In this document: one piece after another, positions 13,758 to 26,900 of the stretch | Numbering within the stretch: position 1 is the first letter of the stretch | Layout: each line of letters begins with the position of its first letter | Assembly: GCA_025403435.1 (NCBI GenBank) | Contig: JAJQZP010000058.1 | Location: forward strand, 185,773 to 249,772 | Length of the DNA stretch: 64,000 nt | Direction of reading: 5' to 3' | Source: Artocarpus heterophyllus | Taxonomy: Eukaryota; Streptophyta; Magnoliopsida; Rosales; Moraceae | Notes under the pieces: generated by a model | The model's input: only the letters and a program-made list of their open reading frames with translations | Database searches by the model: none | Told to the model about the DNA's origin: nothing | Made by a program: the position numbers and the translations under genes

Positions 13758-16700
13758 TGATCCTGGAACTCGAAGCTAGAGTTCCATGAATGCCACCATC
13801 AACTGTCGTACAAGTTGATGATTTTGGCAGCGTCAATCCAAATTGAATGGGGGGAAATGTTCATAGCAGCATGAGCAACCTTTGCCCCCATCAGTTTCAC
13901 ATAACCATGTTGAAAAGGTGGAGATCGAAGTCAGCAATCGTACGCAGCAGCTAAAACTGTTCAAAACAACCAAAAAACTACAATTGACTGCCAACCTGGC
14001 TGAAGAAAACCAAAAAAAAAAAATCAATTTATAGGAAAAAAAAAAAGACAAATTAGGTCGAAAATCAACTGCCTATGCATTTCTGACGGTTGGCTGTCGA
14101 AAGCCAGTTTTTGAGTTTGTCGCTAATTGACCAATCCTCTCTAACTTTAATATACTACAGCAATATACTAGTCTGTGCGTCTCTTTGCTTAAATTCTTTC
14201 ATGATTTTGGTCTTTTGAAACGTGATTTGCTCTCATTCATGGTGACAAATTATACAAGGACCACATCGTATATCTGGGATGTTTCTATTTCTTTCTTCCT
14301 CTCTTTCTTTTTTTTTTTTTTTTTGGTTTTTTACTCTTAACCTTTTTCCAATGAATTATGATTACTTTCTTCTGGGTTTCTTTTGGGTTTCTTCTGCTGT
14401 GATGATTTTGATACTCTGTTGGCTATAATTCTTGCTCTTTTTCTTTCTTCCATGTCTTATTTGTTTATTTACTTATTCTTTTAATTATATAAGATCTTTC
14501 ATTGGGTCTTTATTCAAAGTAATTTTTCGCTCCTATGTTGAATTTGAATCGACTAATTTCCTATTACACAAAATAGAATTGGTGGACCCACAATAGTGTC
14601 TATAAATAAATGCACAAAAAGTGAAAAATTAGATAAAAAAAAAAAAACTCTCTCTACTTTCTCTCCATGCTCTATCTCTCCTCCATGTCCTATATAGATT
14701 CCCGCACCCGTTTAGATGCCTCCTGCACCAATAGATAGATCATAACAAGCTAGTTCTAACGAGATGTTGTGTCGACTGTAACTCCCCAGAGTAGCATGCA
14801 ATCACCGATCAAAGCCACAGAAATACTAATTCTTTCTAGCAAGATTTCTCTGCCAGCCGGCCACCAATCCACACGATTTCAATGTCCATCTTTCATATTG
14901 ACGAGGTGGAAAAAACCATACTAGATTCCCTATTCAACTTTAGCCAAATCAGCCTAATGGTGCTACCCTACTTCTACTATCACACCACTGTCAGAACCAT
15001 CGTTTATGATAGCGGAGAGGTGCACTGTTGACAACATCACTTCCAGACATAGGAAGGGAGTAAAACCCCTCACCTAATTCCATTGTAGCACCATTGTTGA
15101 TTGAAGAATGGATAGCCCTAGACATCGCTACAATGTGTGATGTCAATTATGGCGTTCCCATCGATGTTGTGCAAAATTGGTGACTCAAACATGTTCAGAA
15201 GGTCAAGAGGAATAAAATTGATTCTCCAATTGCTCAAAACTACCACTAAAAGAGGGGCAACAGCCTCCGCCATCAAGCGCCATTGTGAGGAGGCGGAACC
15301 ATCATTCTAGGATGTGGTAAGGACCACCGCCATCACCAACAAGTTTAGATAGCCTCGGAGAACGAAAAGCCTAGCCCAATTTTGGGCTACCACTGCCAAA
15401 GAACCACCACCTACGCTGCCTCTTTTGGCTATGAATCCTAACTTAGATGCATTGTGCTCAAGGCCGATTTAGGTGAAATTGACACCATTATTGAGTCCAT
15501 AAAGTCAAGAACTAGCAGGAGCCAAATTTTCATCGTCGTTCAGTCATTGGAACCACCGCACATGCCCCACACGTCGTTGCGGGTGGCCGGTTTCTAACAA
15601 CCTCGGGTCTCATGCTTTCAGACCTCCGATGAGCGATCCAAGATCACCACTTGACTCGTTTCGACGTTCCAGACGTGATATTGCCCTTTGTTTGAGAAAA
15701 TTCTACTTTGTTAAAAATGGTCTGACTGCGTGTGGATCGAAGCAAGGCAAACCGCAGTAGCAGAATCCAAAATGATGTTTCCAACAATTATAAATCTCCA
15801 AAAAGTATTTTTAGCCGTCCATGGCGCCTCTAGGATCTTTTTGGAGGAGGCTACTTAGAGTATAAAACAAGATTCAATTGGCTTGGAATCCATATGAGTA
15901 GGAATGTCGCCTACAGTATGAACTATTTTTAAATAAATTATTTTACATTTTTTAATAAAAAAAATTATGAAATGCACAGTCAGTGATATGTCATGCTGAG
16001 TTATGTTATGATGTGATTATGATTTTTTATGTTTATGTTGTGCCATCTCATGCTATGTTGTGATTATGTCATGATAAATATGTGATGTATATGCAATAAT
16101 AAATTATATTGCTTAGTCACTTTCAAGTTAATCATGTTTACGATTTATGATTTATGAGATTGGATACTATGTAGCAACATGCCATATTGCATACACACAA
16201 TAAAATTAGTGAAATCAAAAAGACAAGTTAAAGGTGTTGTATCAACCTCTTGACTTATAGGGAGGCTTCAATACAACTCTGTACAATTTAAGATCTCGAT
16301 GTCGTCAGAGACCTCGCAAACCCCTGACTTGCGGAAGATTGTGCTCAATCAGTATGATCACCTAAGCCTAATCAGTACGATAACTCCATGCTTAAATAAT
16401 TAAGCATAAAAAAGTTGATAAGCAAGCATACAATTTTCATGCATGTTTTATTAAATGATTTTTGAAATATGTTTGCAAGTCTAATTTCTTACTTACTGGG
16501 CGAAAGCTTATTTAGTTATGTTCATGCTATAGGTAAGAAATCAACGACATTTGATGGGCTATGGTGAGCGGGAGACAAATGGTAGAGATGGGAAAGGATA
16601 CCGCTCACGCAAAATGTAAATTCCGCATTTATTGTTTTATTAAAATATGTACTTATGAATAATTAAATAATATTACGCAAGTATATTTTAGAAATTGATA

Positions 16701-17277
16701 TTAGTTTAGAACACATAAATCTTCTAGTAAGAAAATTATGTTGTTATTAATAATTAAAAATATTTATAAATTTTTTCCATTAAAATTAAGAAATAATTTT
16801 AATGTATATGTTTTATGAAATCATTATTATGTTAAGTTTTTATTAAGAATAAGTTTTAAGAAATTAAATGTTAGTTTTAAGAGAATTAGTTATAGGTATA
16901 ACGGTTAATTTTAGAAAGAATTTAAAATTTATTCAAAATAGGAATTCATAACGATATTTAATTTAAAATTGTTTTAGAAATATTTTCATTTAATTTAATA
17001 AATGTCTCAAATGAAATAGTTTTGAATAATTATCTTACGTCTAAAAGAAAAGTTTATGAAATTATTATTAACTACGACCACGAAATTATTATTATGCTAG
17101 ATTTATGGATTTATGTCTTAAGAAATAATTATTATTTCTTAAAATAAAATATGTTAAGAAATCATTATTAAGATTTCATTTAAAAAAAAGTTCTACAATT
17201 TAAGTATTTAACATTAAGGTATGCTTAAATTCATGATTATGTAGTTAAGTAACGGCCACGCAAGTAGGGCCGTTACA

Positions 17278-17940
17278 AATTGACTGTCGTACCAACCTCG
17301 CGACCCACGAAAATGCTTAAGACTTAATCATCATAATAATAAAATAAATTAGATCACGGTGTTGTTAGAACCTTGCAAATCCTAACTTCCTGATGATCGT
17401 GTGCAACCGGTATGACAACTTAGGCCCAATAAAATAATAAGACATGAACATAACCGAGCAAAATCAGGACATGCGTATTATCATTTTATGCTGCTTTAAA
17501 TGTTTTGTGAATTATAGTTCCTACTAGCTGAGCGAAAGCTCATCCAATAATATTCTTACTGTAAGTAAGTAACATGCCAATAGCATTTGATGGATGGTGA
17601 CAAGCAGCAGACGATTGGAGAAGAGTTTTGGGAATTGGACACCGCATGCTTTATTTTCTGCAAATAGTTTTGTTATTTATGATCATATATAAAACTTTAT
17701 GACTCTAGCAGTATGTGTAAATGTTTTGAATTGACTGTTAAACTCCTATAATATGTTAAAATTTCTATTGCAAAATAAAGTAAAAATAATTTTCAAAGAA
17801 AGGTTATAAAAATATTTTAAATGGTTCAATTTAAAATTATTTGGTAAAGTTATTTTAAAAAAATTTCTGCAAAATTTTATAATCTGATTAAAAGTATTGT
17901 CCAGGAGTTAAATAATAGCCACGTAGATAGGATCGTTACA
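17278..17940 (+). mobile_element. Family-A LTR 3' tail fragment
   Basis: From the first bases after the previous LTR end this stretch aligns to the last part of the family-A LTR. It has the motif GCTGAGCGAAAGCTCAT and ends GGATCGTTACA at 17940. It is probably the distal part of an outer LTR interrupted by the copy ending at 17277. No target duplication was found. Confidence 0.55.
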
Positions 17941-19175
17941 ACTCCAGAGTTTAGCATTTTCAACGCCTTCTATGTATTTTCTAGTTCAGTTTATGTCTCT
18001 TGAAGCTTTTTCTCCTTTTCAACCGTCAGGACCTCATAATTGATTACGACCCCTTTTTAACATATTTTTCTCTTTGACGAGGTAAGGAACCTTTCCTTCG
18101 AGAAACTTATTCAGTTTGCAAACATGTACCTATTTGTTGTACATGAGCTGGTATGATTTTTAATGTCTTTTTTGCTCAGGTCTTCGTTATCACTAGTGCA
18201 GTTAGATTGAGCCTCAGATTTGACAGAAACCTCATCACCTACCATCAATGTTGCAAGAGGGTTTGCAACATCACATGCGACATTACTGGCAGACACCTCA
18301 TGTTTGGTGGTAATATTGAAAGCCACATGATTGCTTACATGTTCCTCGATATCATCCTGACCACCATCAAACTCCTCATCGCTTCAAGTGACTTTGAAAG
18401 ATTTTCCCTTCCTTTTAAGGGTATTAGCACGCGCTGATTGAATCTATCCATATCTTTCAATTCTGCATCATCAGTCTCATCAGAATCATATTCTTCAACG
18501 AGCTTTTATACTTCGACTTGAAGAGCTATACTGTTCTCCTTCCTGTTCAGTTTTATATTCATCTTGAAGGTTTGTAATGGTCCATTCAATTCATCTGGCT
18601 TCAAAGATTCAACATCCCGAGCTTTTTCAATTGCTGTAACTTTGTAAGAAAATCTCTCAGGTAGGGATCTCAGCATTTTTTGACCAACTTGGTGTTGAAA
18701 TATTTTTCTCTAAGTGAAAAGGCTTTACTGGCTATATCACACAGTTTAGCTTAAAAATTAGCAATTGTTTTGTTTTTATGCATTCTCAGATTCTCAAACT
18801 TGGTAGCTAGCATCTAGAGTTTTGATAGTTTGACTTTAGAGATTCCTTCGTGAGCAGTCTCTGAGATAGTCCATGCATTCTTGGCAGATTCGTAGGTTGA
18901 GATTAACTTGACTTGAGTACAGCTAACTACGTTGAAAATAGCATTGGCCAACCATTCTTCCTCAGCCAACCACCTCTCTTTAGACTTCAAAGTTTCGTTA
19001 CCATCATTGTCAGTATGTGTAGGGCGAGTCCAGCCCATCAAAACAGCATGCCTTGCTTTTTCATCAATGGCTTTGATAAAGACCCTCATATGAGCATTCT
19101 AGTAGGAGTAGTTTGATCCATCCAGCAATAGAGGCCGTGTAATTGATCCACCTTCTCTTAGAAAATCTATTAAAA
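17941..19175 (-). pseudogene. Decayed Ty1/copia gag (antisense)
   Basis: Read on the minus strand from about 19175, the sequence gives the N-terminal part of a copia Gag: LLLDGSNYSY, then AIDEKARHAVLMGW, ANAIFNVV, TAHEGISKVKLSKL and, after a stop, LATKFENLRMH. This order is that of the plant UBN2-type Gag domain. Stops interrupt it at the Trp of NYSYW, after KLSKL and several times beyond, so it is non-functional. A primer-binding-like TTGGTACAGAGC lies just upstream (19214-19240 on the minus strand). A related copy is split between 29265-29570 and 49989 onwards. Confidence 0.75.
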
Positions 19176-19237
19176 AAAAAAAACTTTTTTCCAAAATCTC
19201 ACCAAACTAGTGTTAGTGACACTGCTCTGTACCAATT

Positions 19238-20105
19238 GAAAGATTTGATTTTATTATTTATCAATTTTAATTAAAAGTCAAGTTAATTAAATTTTTTAAT
19301 GGCAGAAAGTAAATGAGAGACAGATAATTTTATTGTGGTTCAGTTGTAAAACCTACGTCCACGAGACAATGCCCAGCTATTTGAATAATTTACTAAGTCA
19401 GAACAACTACAATCACTCATCAGACTAATACAATTTCAAGACTTTCTCTTTTGACTGTCGTCTCTGTGTTGTAATATCTAGATAGATCTATCCAACGGGC
19501 ACCACTCGTCTTAAAATTCTGTACTTGATGAATCCCTTCACAATGCAGAGTGTCTCCTCCCACAGTCTTCAATTTCTTCTCTTGAAGGATGCTAATAATG
19601 ACCTGCTCATAAAACCTCTGTAAAACTAAGCTTTCTAGACGTGCAAACACATCTCCTTATGCTGAGGTTTATATCGAGTTGTTTCAGAATCTTAAACGGA
19701 TCTCGGATGGGTTGTTTAAAATTAGAATGTCATACTCGCTGTTGTAACACTGTTGCAATATCATCTGATAAGATCATAATCCAATTTCTAAAGTGAACGT
19801 CGACAGTTTTTGCTGCGATTTCTAAATCTTTTCTTCAAAACTATCCTCTATAAATCTTCCATAAAGTAAATCGCAATCTTCCTCTTTTAAAAAAAGCTAA
19901 AATAAAATTCTCCTCAAAGTTTGAATTTGAGTCTTTGTAGAACCAAAATTTTCCTTCAAAGTTTATCCTTATCATCAATTTGAAGTCGCCTTGGACTGAT
20001 CCTTTTAGTAAAACCGTGTAGAGCCTCTGCAATTTGATTTTTGAATTTTTTGAATAATGTTTAGAAAATTTGCCAGAACATAACACATACACGCTAACAC
20101 CAAAT
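19238..20105 (-). mobile_element. LTR remnant of the antisense copia element
   Basis: It directly follows the PBS-like GCTCTGTACCAAT in the position expected for the 5' LTR of a minus-strand copia element, and starts TGAAAGATTTG at 19238. The far edge is not defined; I place it where the sequence shared with the CNL upstream region begins (about 20105). A homologous stretch runs from about 50200 to 51070. The ORFs inside (19420-19650, 19841-20158, both minus) show no recognisable product. Confidence 0.45.
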
Positions 20106-22264
20106 AAATAGATGTGAGTAAGGCAACATAACGGATAGGTGTTCGTACCTTTTTGCAAGTAATAATTAAGATTAAAGTGGTGGAAGATGCAAGGACTACT
20201 AACTTTAAAATAGAAAGAAAAATGACAACGCCTTAAAAAAAATTAAAATAAAAAGACGGAAGAAGACAACGGCCAGTGATCACTTTCAAGTTACAGGTGG
20301 AGCATTTATGTCGAATACAGGAATTCCCTGTACTATGAAGACGACTATGGCGGACAATAAAACGTTCAAATGATAGTGACAATTGGCTTGAGAAGCCAAC
20401 GGCTAGCTAGTGACGGTATTTTCTTGTAAAAAAATAGTAGTACTAATATTAAATGATGAGATAACGGGCTTGTGTTATAACATAATTAATCCACTTATTT
20501 TAGATTATTTTTAATATAAGTGTCAATATTAATGTTACGTTTATCACCAAAAACTATAAAAAAAAAATTGAATACAAAAGTGAAAACTTTTGATTTCAGT
20601 GAAATAATCATTAATTTCAAATGAAATTAAAATGAAAAGTTAGCCAAAAAAAATGGAAGTGAAAATCTTTTTAACAAAATGGGTAATACATATGGGTGTA
20701 TATAAGGGCAATTATATAATCTTAATATTAAAAAGAAAATAATTTAAAGTTTTAAATAATTTTGGATGCGATAATAAAAATTTGGGGTTGTAATTTTCCA
20801 AAAATACTAGTAGTAAGAATAAATAATGAGATACGGGCTTGTGTTATATCCTAGTTAATCAACTAATGCGAGACTCTTGTTAAGTGTTAAAACTGAAGTC
20901 AAGTGGACAAACAGAGGAATTAGTTGAATGATCTGGATTTACATATAACCATCGGCAGGCATTCTGCATCCTCAGTTGCGAAAATTACCGAACACTTTAG
21001 TTTGACAACAGGAAAGGAGGATTGAACTATCATCTGTTGAAGAATGGGATTAAACACAACACATGCTATTGGGCCACACGTTGACAATTTTAGGGACGTA
21101 TTTGCTAATATTTATAAAAATTCAGGGCCAACCTTTAATTTTTCAAAAATTAAGGGTCAAAATACAAACTTTGTATGATAAATATTTCAAAAAAACCCTT
21201 AAATTTTACTAAATTAGCGTTTGACCTTGATTTTTAGGGAGGAAAAAACGCATAAGGCCCTTGTCCTAATAAAAAAACATTAAAAATATAATTGTAAAAT
21301 TTAATCATGTCCTATTCAATATTGTCATATTCTTTGCATCAAACCGGTCCTTGAGAAGACCGATGCCAAACTAGGACGAGATCTTAATTGCTTGGTTTAA
21401 TAGTTTGCAACTCTCCAAAGTGCAACGACCTAATGTTATTTGTATATTGCAATATCTAAATTCTAAAGCTAACAAGTCTAACAGTGATTATCCAATTGTT
21501 GCAAGCATCCTTCCAAAAATTAAATATTTTTCTAAAATTATTCAAATTATTATTTTTCAGTATTAATTAAGTATTGAGCCCGAAAGATACAAATTTAATA
21601 TGAATTAAAAATTTAAAGGTATGTTCTTGAAAACATCTAAAATACAAGGTTTTTTTTTATGAACTGAAAGGTAAGGTATAAATAGAAAATAATCCTGATA
21701 TAAATTAGATTAAATAATGGAACGTGCGAAAGTTTCTTTTTCCAGCTGAAGAAGCCAAAAGCCAGTTCCATTTAAATAATTAGAACGTTAGGAATGAACG
21801 ATAATATAAACAAACGGGCATAAGGCAACATAAAGGATGGGTTGATTAAAGATTTAGTGGAAGATGCCAAGGAGTACTAACTTTAAAAAAGATAAAAGGA
21901 AAAGAAAAAGGTAAATTACAACAGCATAAAAAATAGCGGAAGAAGGCAACGGTTAGGGATCACTTTCAAGTGGAGCAAGTTTTTATTTTTCTTATGAAGG
22001 AATTCCTTTTTCTATCAAGACGAGACAAGACAATGTAGGAACAATATGATTGTCACAAGTCGCTAAAGAAGCCAACGGTTATAAACAATAATAATATCCG
22101 GCTTCACTTTTTAATTATTTATTTTGTTTATTTCTTCTCATTCAGCGAAATCGACATGGGTTAGTTTGTTATAAATAGTGGGAAAAGCTTTCATCTCTTT
22201 CCTTTTCTGTTGTCTTCGCATTCCTTGTATCTTTATGTAATCTCTCTCTCTATATCTATATATA
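20106..22264 (+). repeat. Duplicate of the CNL upstream region (no gene)
   Basis: This matches 51075-53400 in order. A block beginning GGCAACATAA (about 20118) recurs at about 21826, 51083 and 52817, each time followed by GGAAGATGC-like, GATCACTTTCAAGT and GCCAACGG-like words. Between the blocks are the shared GGGCTTGTGTTATA and TAACCAT..GCAGGCATTCTGCATCC stretches. The copy ends with TTTGTTATAAATAGTGGGAA (TATA at 22170-22177), identical in layout to the CNL promoter at 53175, but no CNL coding sequence follows. It is a duplicated, orphaned promoter region. Confidence 0.75.
22170..22177 (+). promoter_or_regulatory. TATA box of orphan CNL-type promoter
   Basis: TATAAATA sits in the same context (TTTGTTATAAATAGTGGGAA) as the TATA of the CNL at 53175-53182. 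The CNL-like leader is lost within about 90 bp. Confidence 0.6.
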
Positions 22265-23077
22265 TATATAATGAGAAAGAAGTCTATGAATCAAAAGTGC
22301 CATTAAACAGACAATTGGGCCATATGCTTCTGTCCCATGGTCACACTAAATGTTATTTATTGGTAGATCTGTTATCATGATCATTTTATACTAGCAGTAA
22401 TATCATGCCTTCACTCTTTAGGCTTCTAATTTTAAACTTGGTTTGATCCATATGTTGGCTCGAGTTTGGCATGAGAAAAAGTCATCAGAGGGACGTCTGA
22501 ATGAATAAACCACGTACAAGATATTCAAAATAGTCAACAAATGATAACAAATATAACGAATGCAATCTCAAATATCATGTGTTATTTTTTGCTCCTATGG
22601 AAAATTCTGAGGAACACTATTTGTGCAATTTTGTTGGCTATGCTTGCCGTGAACATTAGTTGCCTGTCCTTTTTATGGAAAGTAGAAACTGTTTGTAGCC
22701 AGCCACTTACTCCAAAAGTAGAAAGTAGAAACTGCTTGAAGAAGGGTTTCAGAAAGAAGCTGGTCTCTGCTCGTCTGCTATTCGTCCTGCTCTACTTAAG
22801 GTAATTTATTTATATATTTATTTTGTTTTTCACAAAAGAGGAATCTTGAATTTTTTTTCCCCTCTCTCTGAAGAGCATGGAGTATATGGGATCCAAATAG
22901 AACATGTATAGTTTGCTCCCTTTTGTTTTTTTCTCTCACAGATCATGTATGATCGGCACGATGCCTGAAGTGATATTTGAATCCATATATGTTTTGGTAG
23001 ATCTGTAAATATTTCTGTATGTTTTTACTTTGAATTTTTGCAGCATCATGTCCTTGTTTGCCGTCTACACCGACTCT
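22265..23077. other. Unassigned, possible gene remnant
   Basis: There is an 87-codon ORF at 22541-22804 (+) with a hydrophobic stretch, followed by an intron-like run (GTAATTTAT after 22800, a TTTGCAG at about 23037-23043). I do not recognise a protein and would not call it a gene. Part of it (22270-22305) resembles 6731-6765. Confidence 0.3.
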
Positions 23078-23616
23078 TGAAACTTAGGATGATCTAAGGG
23101 TTTTCTAAAGTTGCAGTCATCTTCTAGAATCGGTAAAGACCGTGTGCTCCTGGAAGTTCTAAGTGCTCTTTAACTTGCTGCAAAGAGAAGCTTCAAGAAT
23201 ACTTACAAAAGTCGGTGATGGTTACTGACTTACTAGAGACCTCTTCATTATAGATTTAACCGACATTGACATAGTATAAATAGAGACTCAAGGGTCTCGG
23301 TTGTGAGTGTCCAAGATTAGTGAGTGCTAGTGTGACTTAAATAATGTGTAATTGAGCGCTTGTGTGATTAGTGTGAGTAAATAATAGGTAACTGAGTGCC
23401 TTGTGAGTGTCGTATGGTCCAAAAGTGTGTGATTAAAATAATGTGTTTGTGAGTGAGTGACATGTACATGCAAGGTAGTAGTCTTGTGAGCATTTAATAG
23501 TGGGCTGTGTCGCGAAGTGCTTTAAGTAAATTTTGTGGTCTTTGGCTTGAATTTCGCGTGGTGCTAGGAAAGTTTGTTGTGATTACTCTTAGATAAAATA
23601 AAGGTAATTACGTAAT
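23078..23616 (+). mobile_element. 5' LTR remnant of a Ty1/copia element
   Basis: This stretch carries TATAAATAGAG near 23275 and TGTGAGTG-rich sequence. It is followed at about 23618 by TGGTACAGAGCAGG, a tRNA-Met-type primer-binding site, and then a Gag start at 23784. The left edge (TGAAACTTAGG, 23078) is my guess. Confidence 0.5.
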
Positions 23617-23917
23617 TGTGGTACAGAGCAGGTCGATAAGGGACCGGATCTGAACTACTAGAGTAGTTCTTTAAGAGTCAATATTATTAAGCTTCATGAT
23701 CATGTGTGGTTTTAGTAACTGCAAGGCTTATTAAAAATAATAAGCTTGCTTGGCATAATTAAAGTTTTTTAAGCGGAGCCACGATGGGTGATCTTCAATC
23801 AGCCAATGGTTTTATAATCAAAACTACAACATTTGGTCTACGTTTATAGAGTCGTATCTCCAAGGCCAAGACCTATGGGAGGTCATTGGTATGGTGAGAC
23901 CAAGCCACCAGAGAATG

Positions 23918-26900
23918 TGTAATGACCGAAAAAATCTAAAAATTAATAAGTATAATTAATTAAGGATTTTTTCATAATTACTCAACTAAATACTTGAGAA
24001 AGTACAAGTTTAGCACTTATTAACACGCAAATTTGAAGGTCTTAATAGCTGTAAGACCTTAGAAATAAATAATGTTGTGAATGCATAAATTTATGTGCTT
24101 TATTTATGAAATATGTAACAATATAATGTTATGATGGTGCATTAAAATAATTAAAAATAATTATTTAATGTGCTAAATTAAAAGTTTATGAGTTATTGAT
24201 TTCACATACGAGCCAAAAAAGTGATTTTATAAGAATCTCAATTAAAATGTTTAAATTAGGATTATTTGACAAAAAGTGAAATTTCCAACTTACTAAGATT
24301 ATGTGAAAAATTCCTATATGATATCAGTTCAGTAAAAAAAACCCAGATCAATAGTGATTATGAGCTCAGTACCATAATTCGAGACATGGTGAGCATAAGG
24401 CTTAAATAAGCAAGTTTGACCTCTATTTTTCTACGAAACCACAAGGCATGACAAGAATGCACGATGTTCTATACATTTACAATTAGTTGCTTACAAGTGT
24501 AAATAACTACGTAAAATTTATAATAGTAATATTAATTATTATTATCATTATAAGAGCGCTAATGGAATTCACAAAGATTACACAGACCTTTAAGGCAATT
24601 GCAAAAGCATAAACAGACAAATGTTAACCCATAAAGTGATTAAGGTAAGTTTAGAAACATCCATAGATTGGATGTACACCTATAAAGGAATTTTTGCTAA
24701 AAATAGTTTAGGTTATATCCGTAAAGCGCGAAATTATGCTAAGTTTGGAATTTTAAATTAAATTGACTTTTAGATAGTCAATTTAATTTACAAAATGTTT
24801 ATAAAATTACAACTATTGTTTTTATAATGAAATTTGAAGTTTACAATATGCAAATTTTTAACAAAAATATATGTTTTAAATTATATCTTAAAGTTTTTAA
24901 AAGTTAAAAATAATAATAATACTTATATTGAGCAAAGTTTTAAATACATAATATCTTTCTTAGAATACATACATACATATATATATACATGTCTAAATAT
25001 GGGTACAGTTGTAAAAATAGTTAATCATCGGTTTTGAAGACAAATTTATCAAAGTTTACTGTTTCAAAATTAAATCACAAAATCCATGTAGTATGGATAA
25101 ATTTATGAAAATGATTTTTATGTCAATATGAATATTTTAGTAATGCAATAATACAATAAGAGAATTAGAAACTTATGTGATTATCTTTAGAGTGCAAATA
25201 AATTACAGTTTTTAAAAGTATAATTATGTTTACAGAAATTAAAGTTACAGATCAAATTTGGTCAACCCGACACAACATGTAATTGACTGTGTGGACCATA
25301 TGAAGGCCTATAATTACATGACACAACCAGAAAAAAAATTTTCAAAAATTAGCCAATCAATCAGCTCATCCACTCTCTCTCTAATTTTAAAAATTTTGAC
25401 ACCTCTTGCACCACCAGAAAGATCTCAAGGAGCTGAGTCTGATGGTGTGCCGTGCCACCCACAACTCCGCCGTAGGAGGCCACACGTGCCGGCCAAAGTG
25501 GCACAAAAGCCCAATCTTTTTGACGTGATTTCTCCGCTGTCCAACCACCATTTTGACACGATCTTGGTGTCCATAGACTCAAATTGACGAGAGGAATAAG
25601 AAGACACCAATCTCCCAGCTTGATTTCAACTGTAGTGAAACAACGGAGCTACCCCATTTTTGCCACCCTATCACCACCCGATCTTGTCGCCAATGGCAGC
25701 GGTGATCGACACCGCCACTGCCGTTATGCTCAGAAGATCGAGGTGAGCAAGACACCTCAATCAATTTGGCTGTGGTGTTACTGGCCACCAGAGGTTGAAA
25801 GCTTCCGCCGTTGCCGCTGCGTGAGACGCCGATGAAGGTGTTTCTAGCTACTGATGAAGGTGTTTCTAGCTATCGTACCCCAAATTGAAAGGGGGAAAAC
25901 ATTCAAAGCGTCACATGGAACGATTTAACTCGGTCAATTTTGTCCCTGACCTGCTGATTGTCGAAGAACAATGAGGCCCGTCGACGCCACCGTGGGAGAA
26001 TCGGGTTCATCATGGGTTCACCATCCTCGATGGTTTTGTGCCAAATTGATGGCATGAAAACACTTAGAGGATTGAGAGGACGAAATTCAGCCCCTCAATT
26101 GCATGAAACGATCGCCGATCACCGGAGAACCAAGACCTGCCGCCTAGCGCCATCGTGAGGAGGTGGAGCCATCATTCCATGCAACGTTGAGCAGCTCCAT
26201 GTTAGGGGAAATGCTCAGAGTGACCTGGGGAGCAAAAGCCCTCGCTCAATTTTGGAGCAAGAACGCCGAAAGACCGAGATCAGAGTTTGCATTTTTCACC
26301 ATTAATGGCAGCTTTGATTAGCATTGTTGGAGGCAAAATTAAATGAAATTGACATCACCATTGAACTCAAAAGGGTCAAATTAAGGGGGGTAGGCCTGAG
26401 CCCAGCCACCAACGGAGCCCAATTGACGCCAATCAACGCCGTTCAACGGCCACTTTGGGTTTTGTGATCCGAACCTCCGATCGATGATCTAAGACCACCT
26501 CTTGACTTGTTTCGATGCTTTGAACGTGACGGTGACCTTTATTCGAGCTAATTCCACTCTGCTGAAAAATTTCTGGTATCGAATGTACACAGATTGAGGC
26601 GACTCAGACTGGAGTAACGGGTTTGAAATGATGTTTTAGCAATAATAAATCTCCATGGAGCATTCCTAGCCATCCACAGCCACTCGATGAGCACTGCTAA
26701 GGATGCTACGTGGACTGTAGATATAGCGAAATGCAACTGGATCCGCTCAACTTGGAGTCTAGGTAAGTAGAAATCTCGCCTACAATATGAATAGTTTTAA
26801 AAATAAAATGATTTAAATATTTTTATAGAAATTTATGAAAATGCATGATCAGTGATTTATTACACTGTTTGATATTATGATGTGATGTGTTATGTTATGA

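Larger units (their letters stand above)
7638..17277 (+). mobile_element. Rearranged family-A LTR cluster
   Basis: The left edge TGTAATGACC at 7638 and the right edge GGGCCGTTACA ending at 17277 are family-A LTR ends, but the span is twice one LTR and the flanks (AGGAT, AATTG) do not match. Inside there are two promoter/R-U5 units, one with TATAAATA near 13237 and one near 14604, plus a nested solo LTR at 8974-12704. About 14060-14580 is AT-rich DNA with a long T tract that I cannot align to the LTR. The simplest reading is two family-A copies joined by recombination or nested insertion. The GC-richer stretches 13200-13960 and 14650-15900 correspond to 3500-4700 in copy 1. Confidence 0.6.

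Noticed and set aside
25258..25835. Several overlapping ORFs on both strands
   Set aside because: They fall in the GC-richer transcribed part of solo LTR copy 3, where stops are rare by composition. They are not shared as frames with copy 1.
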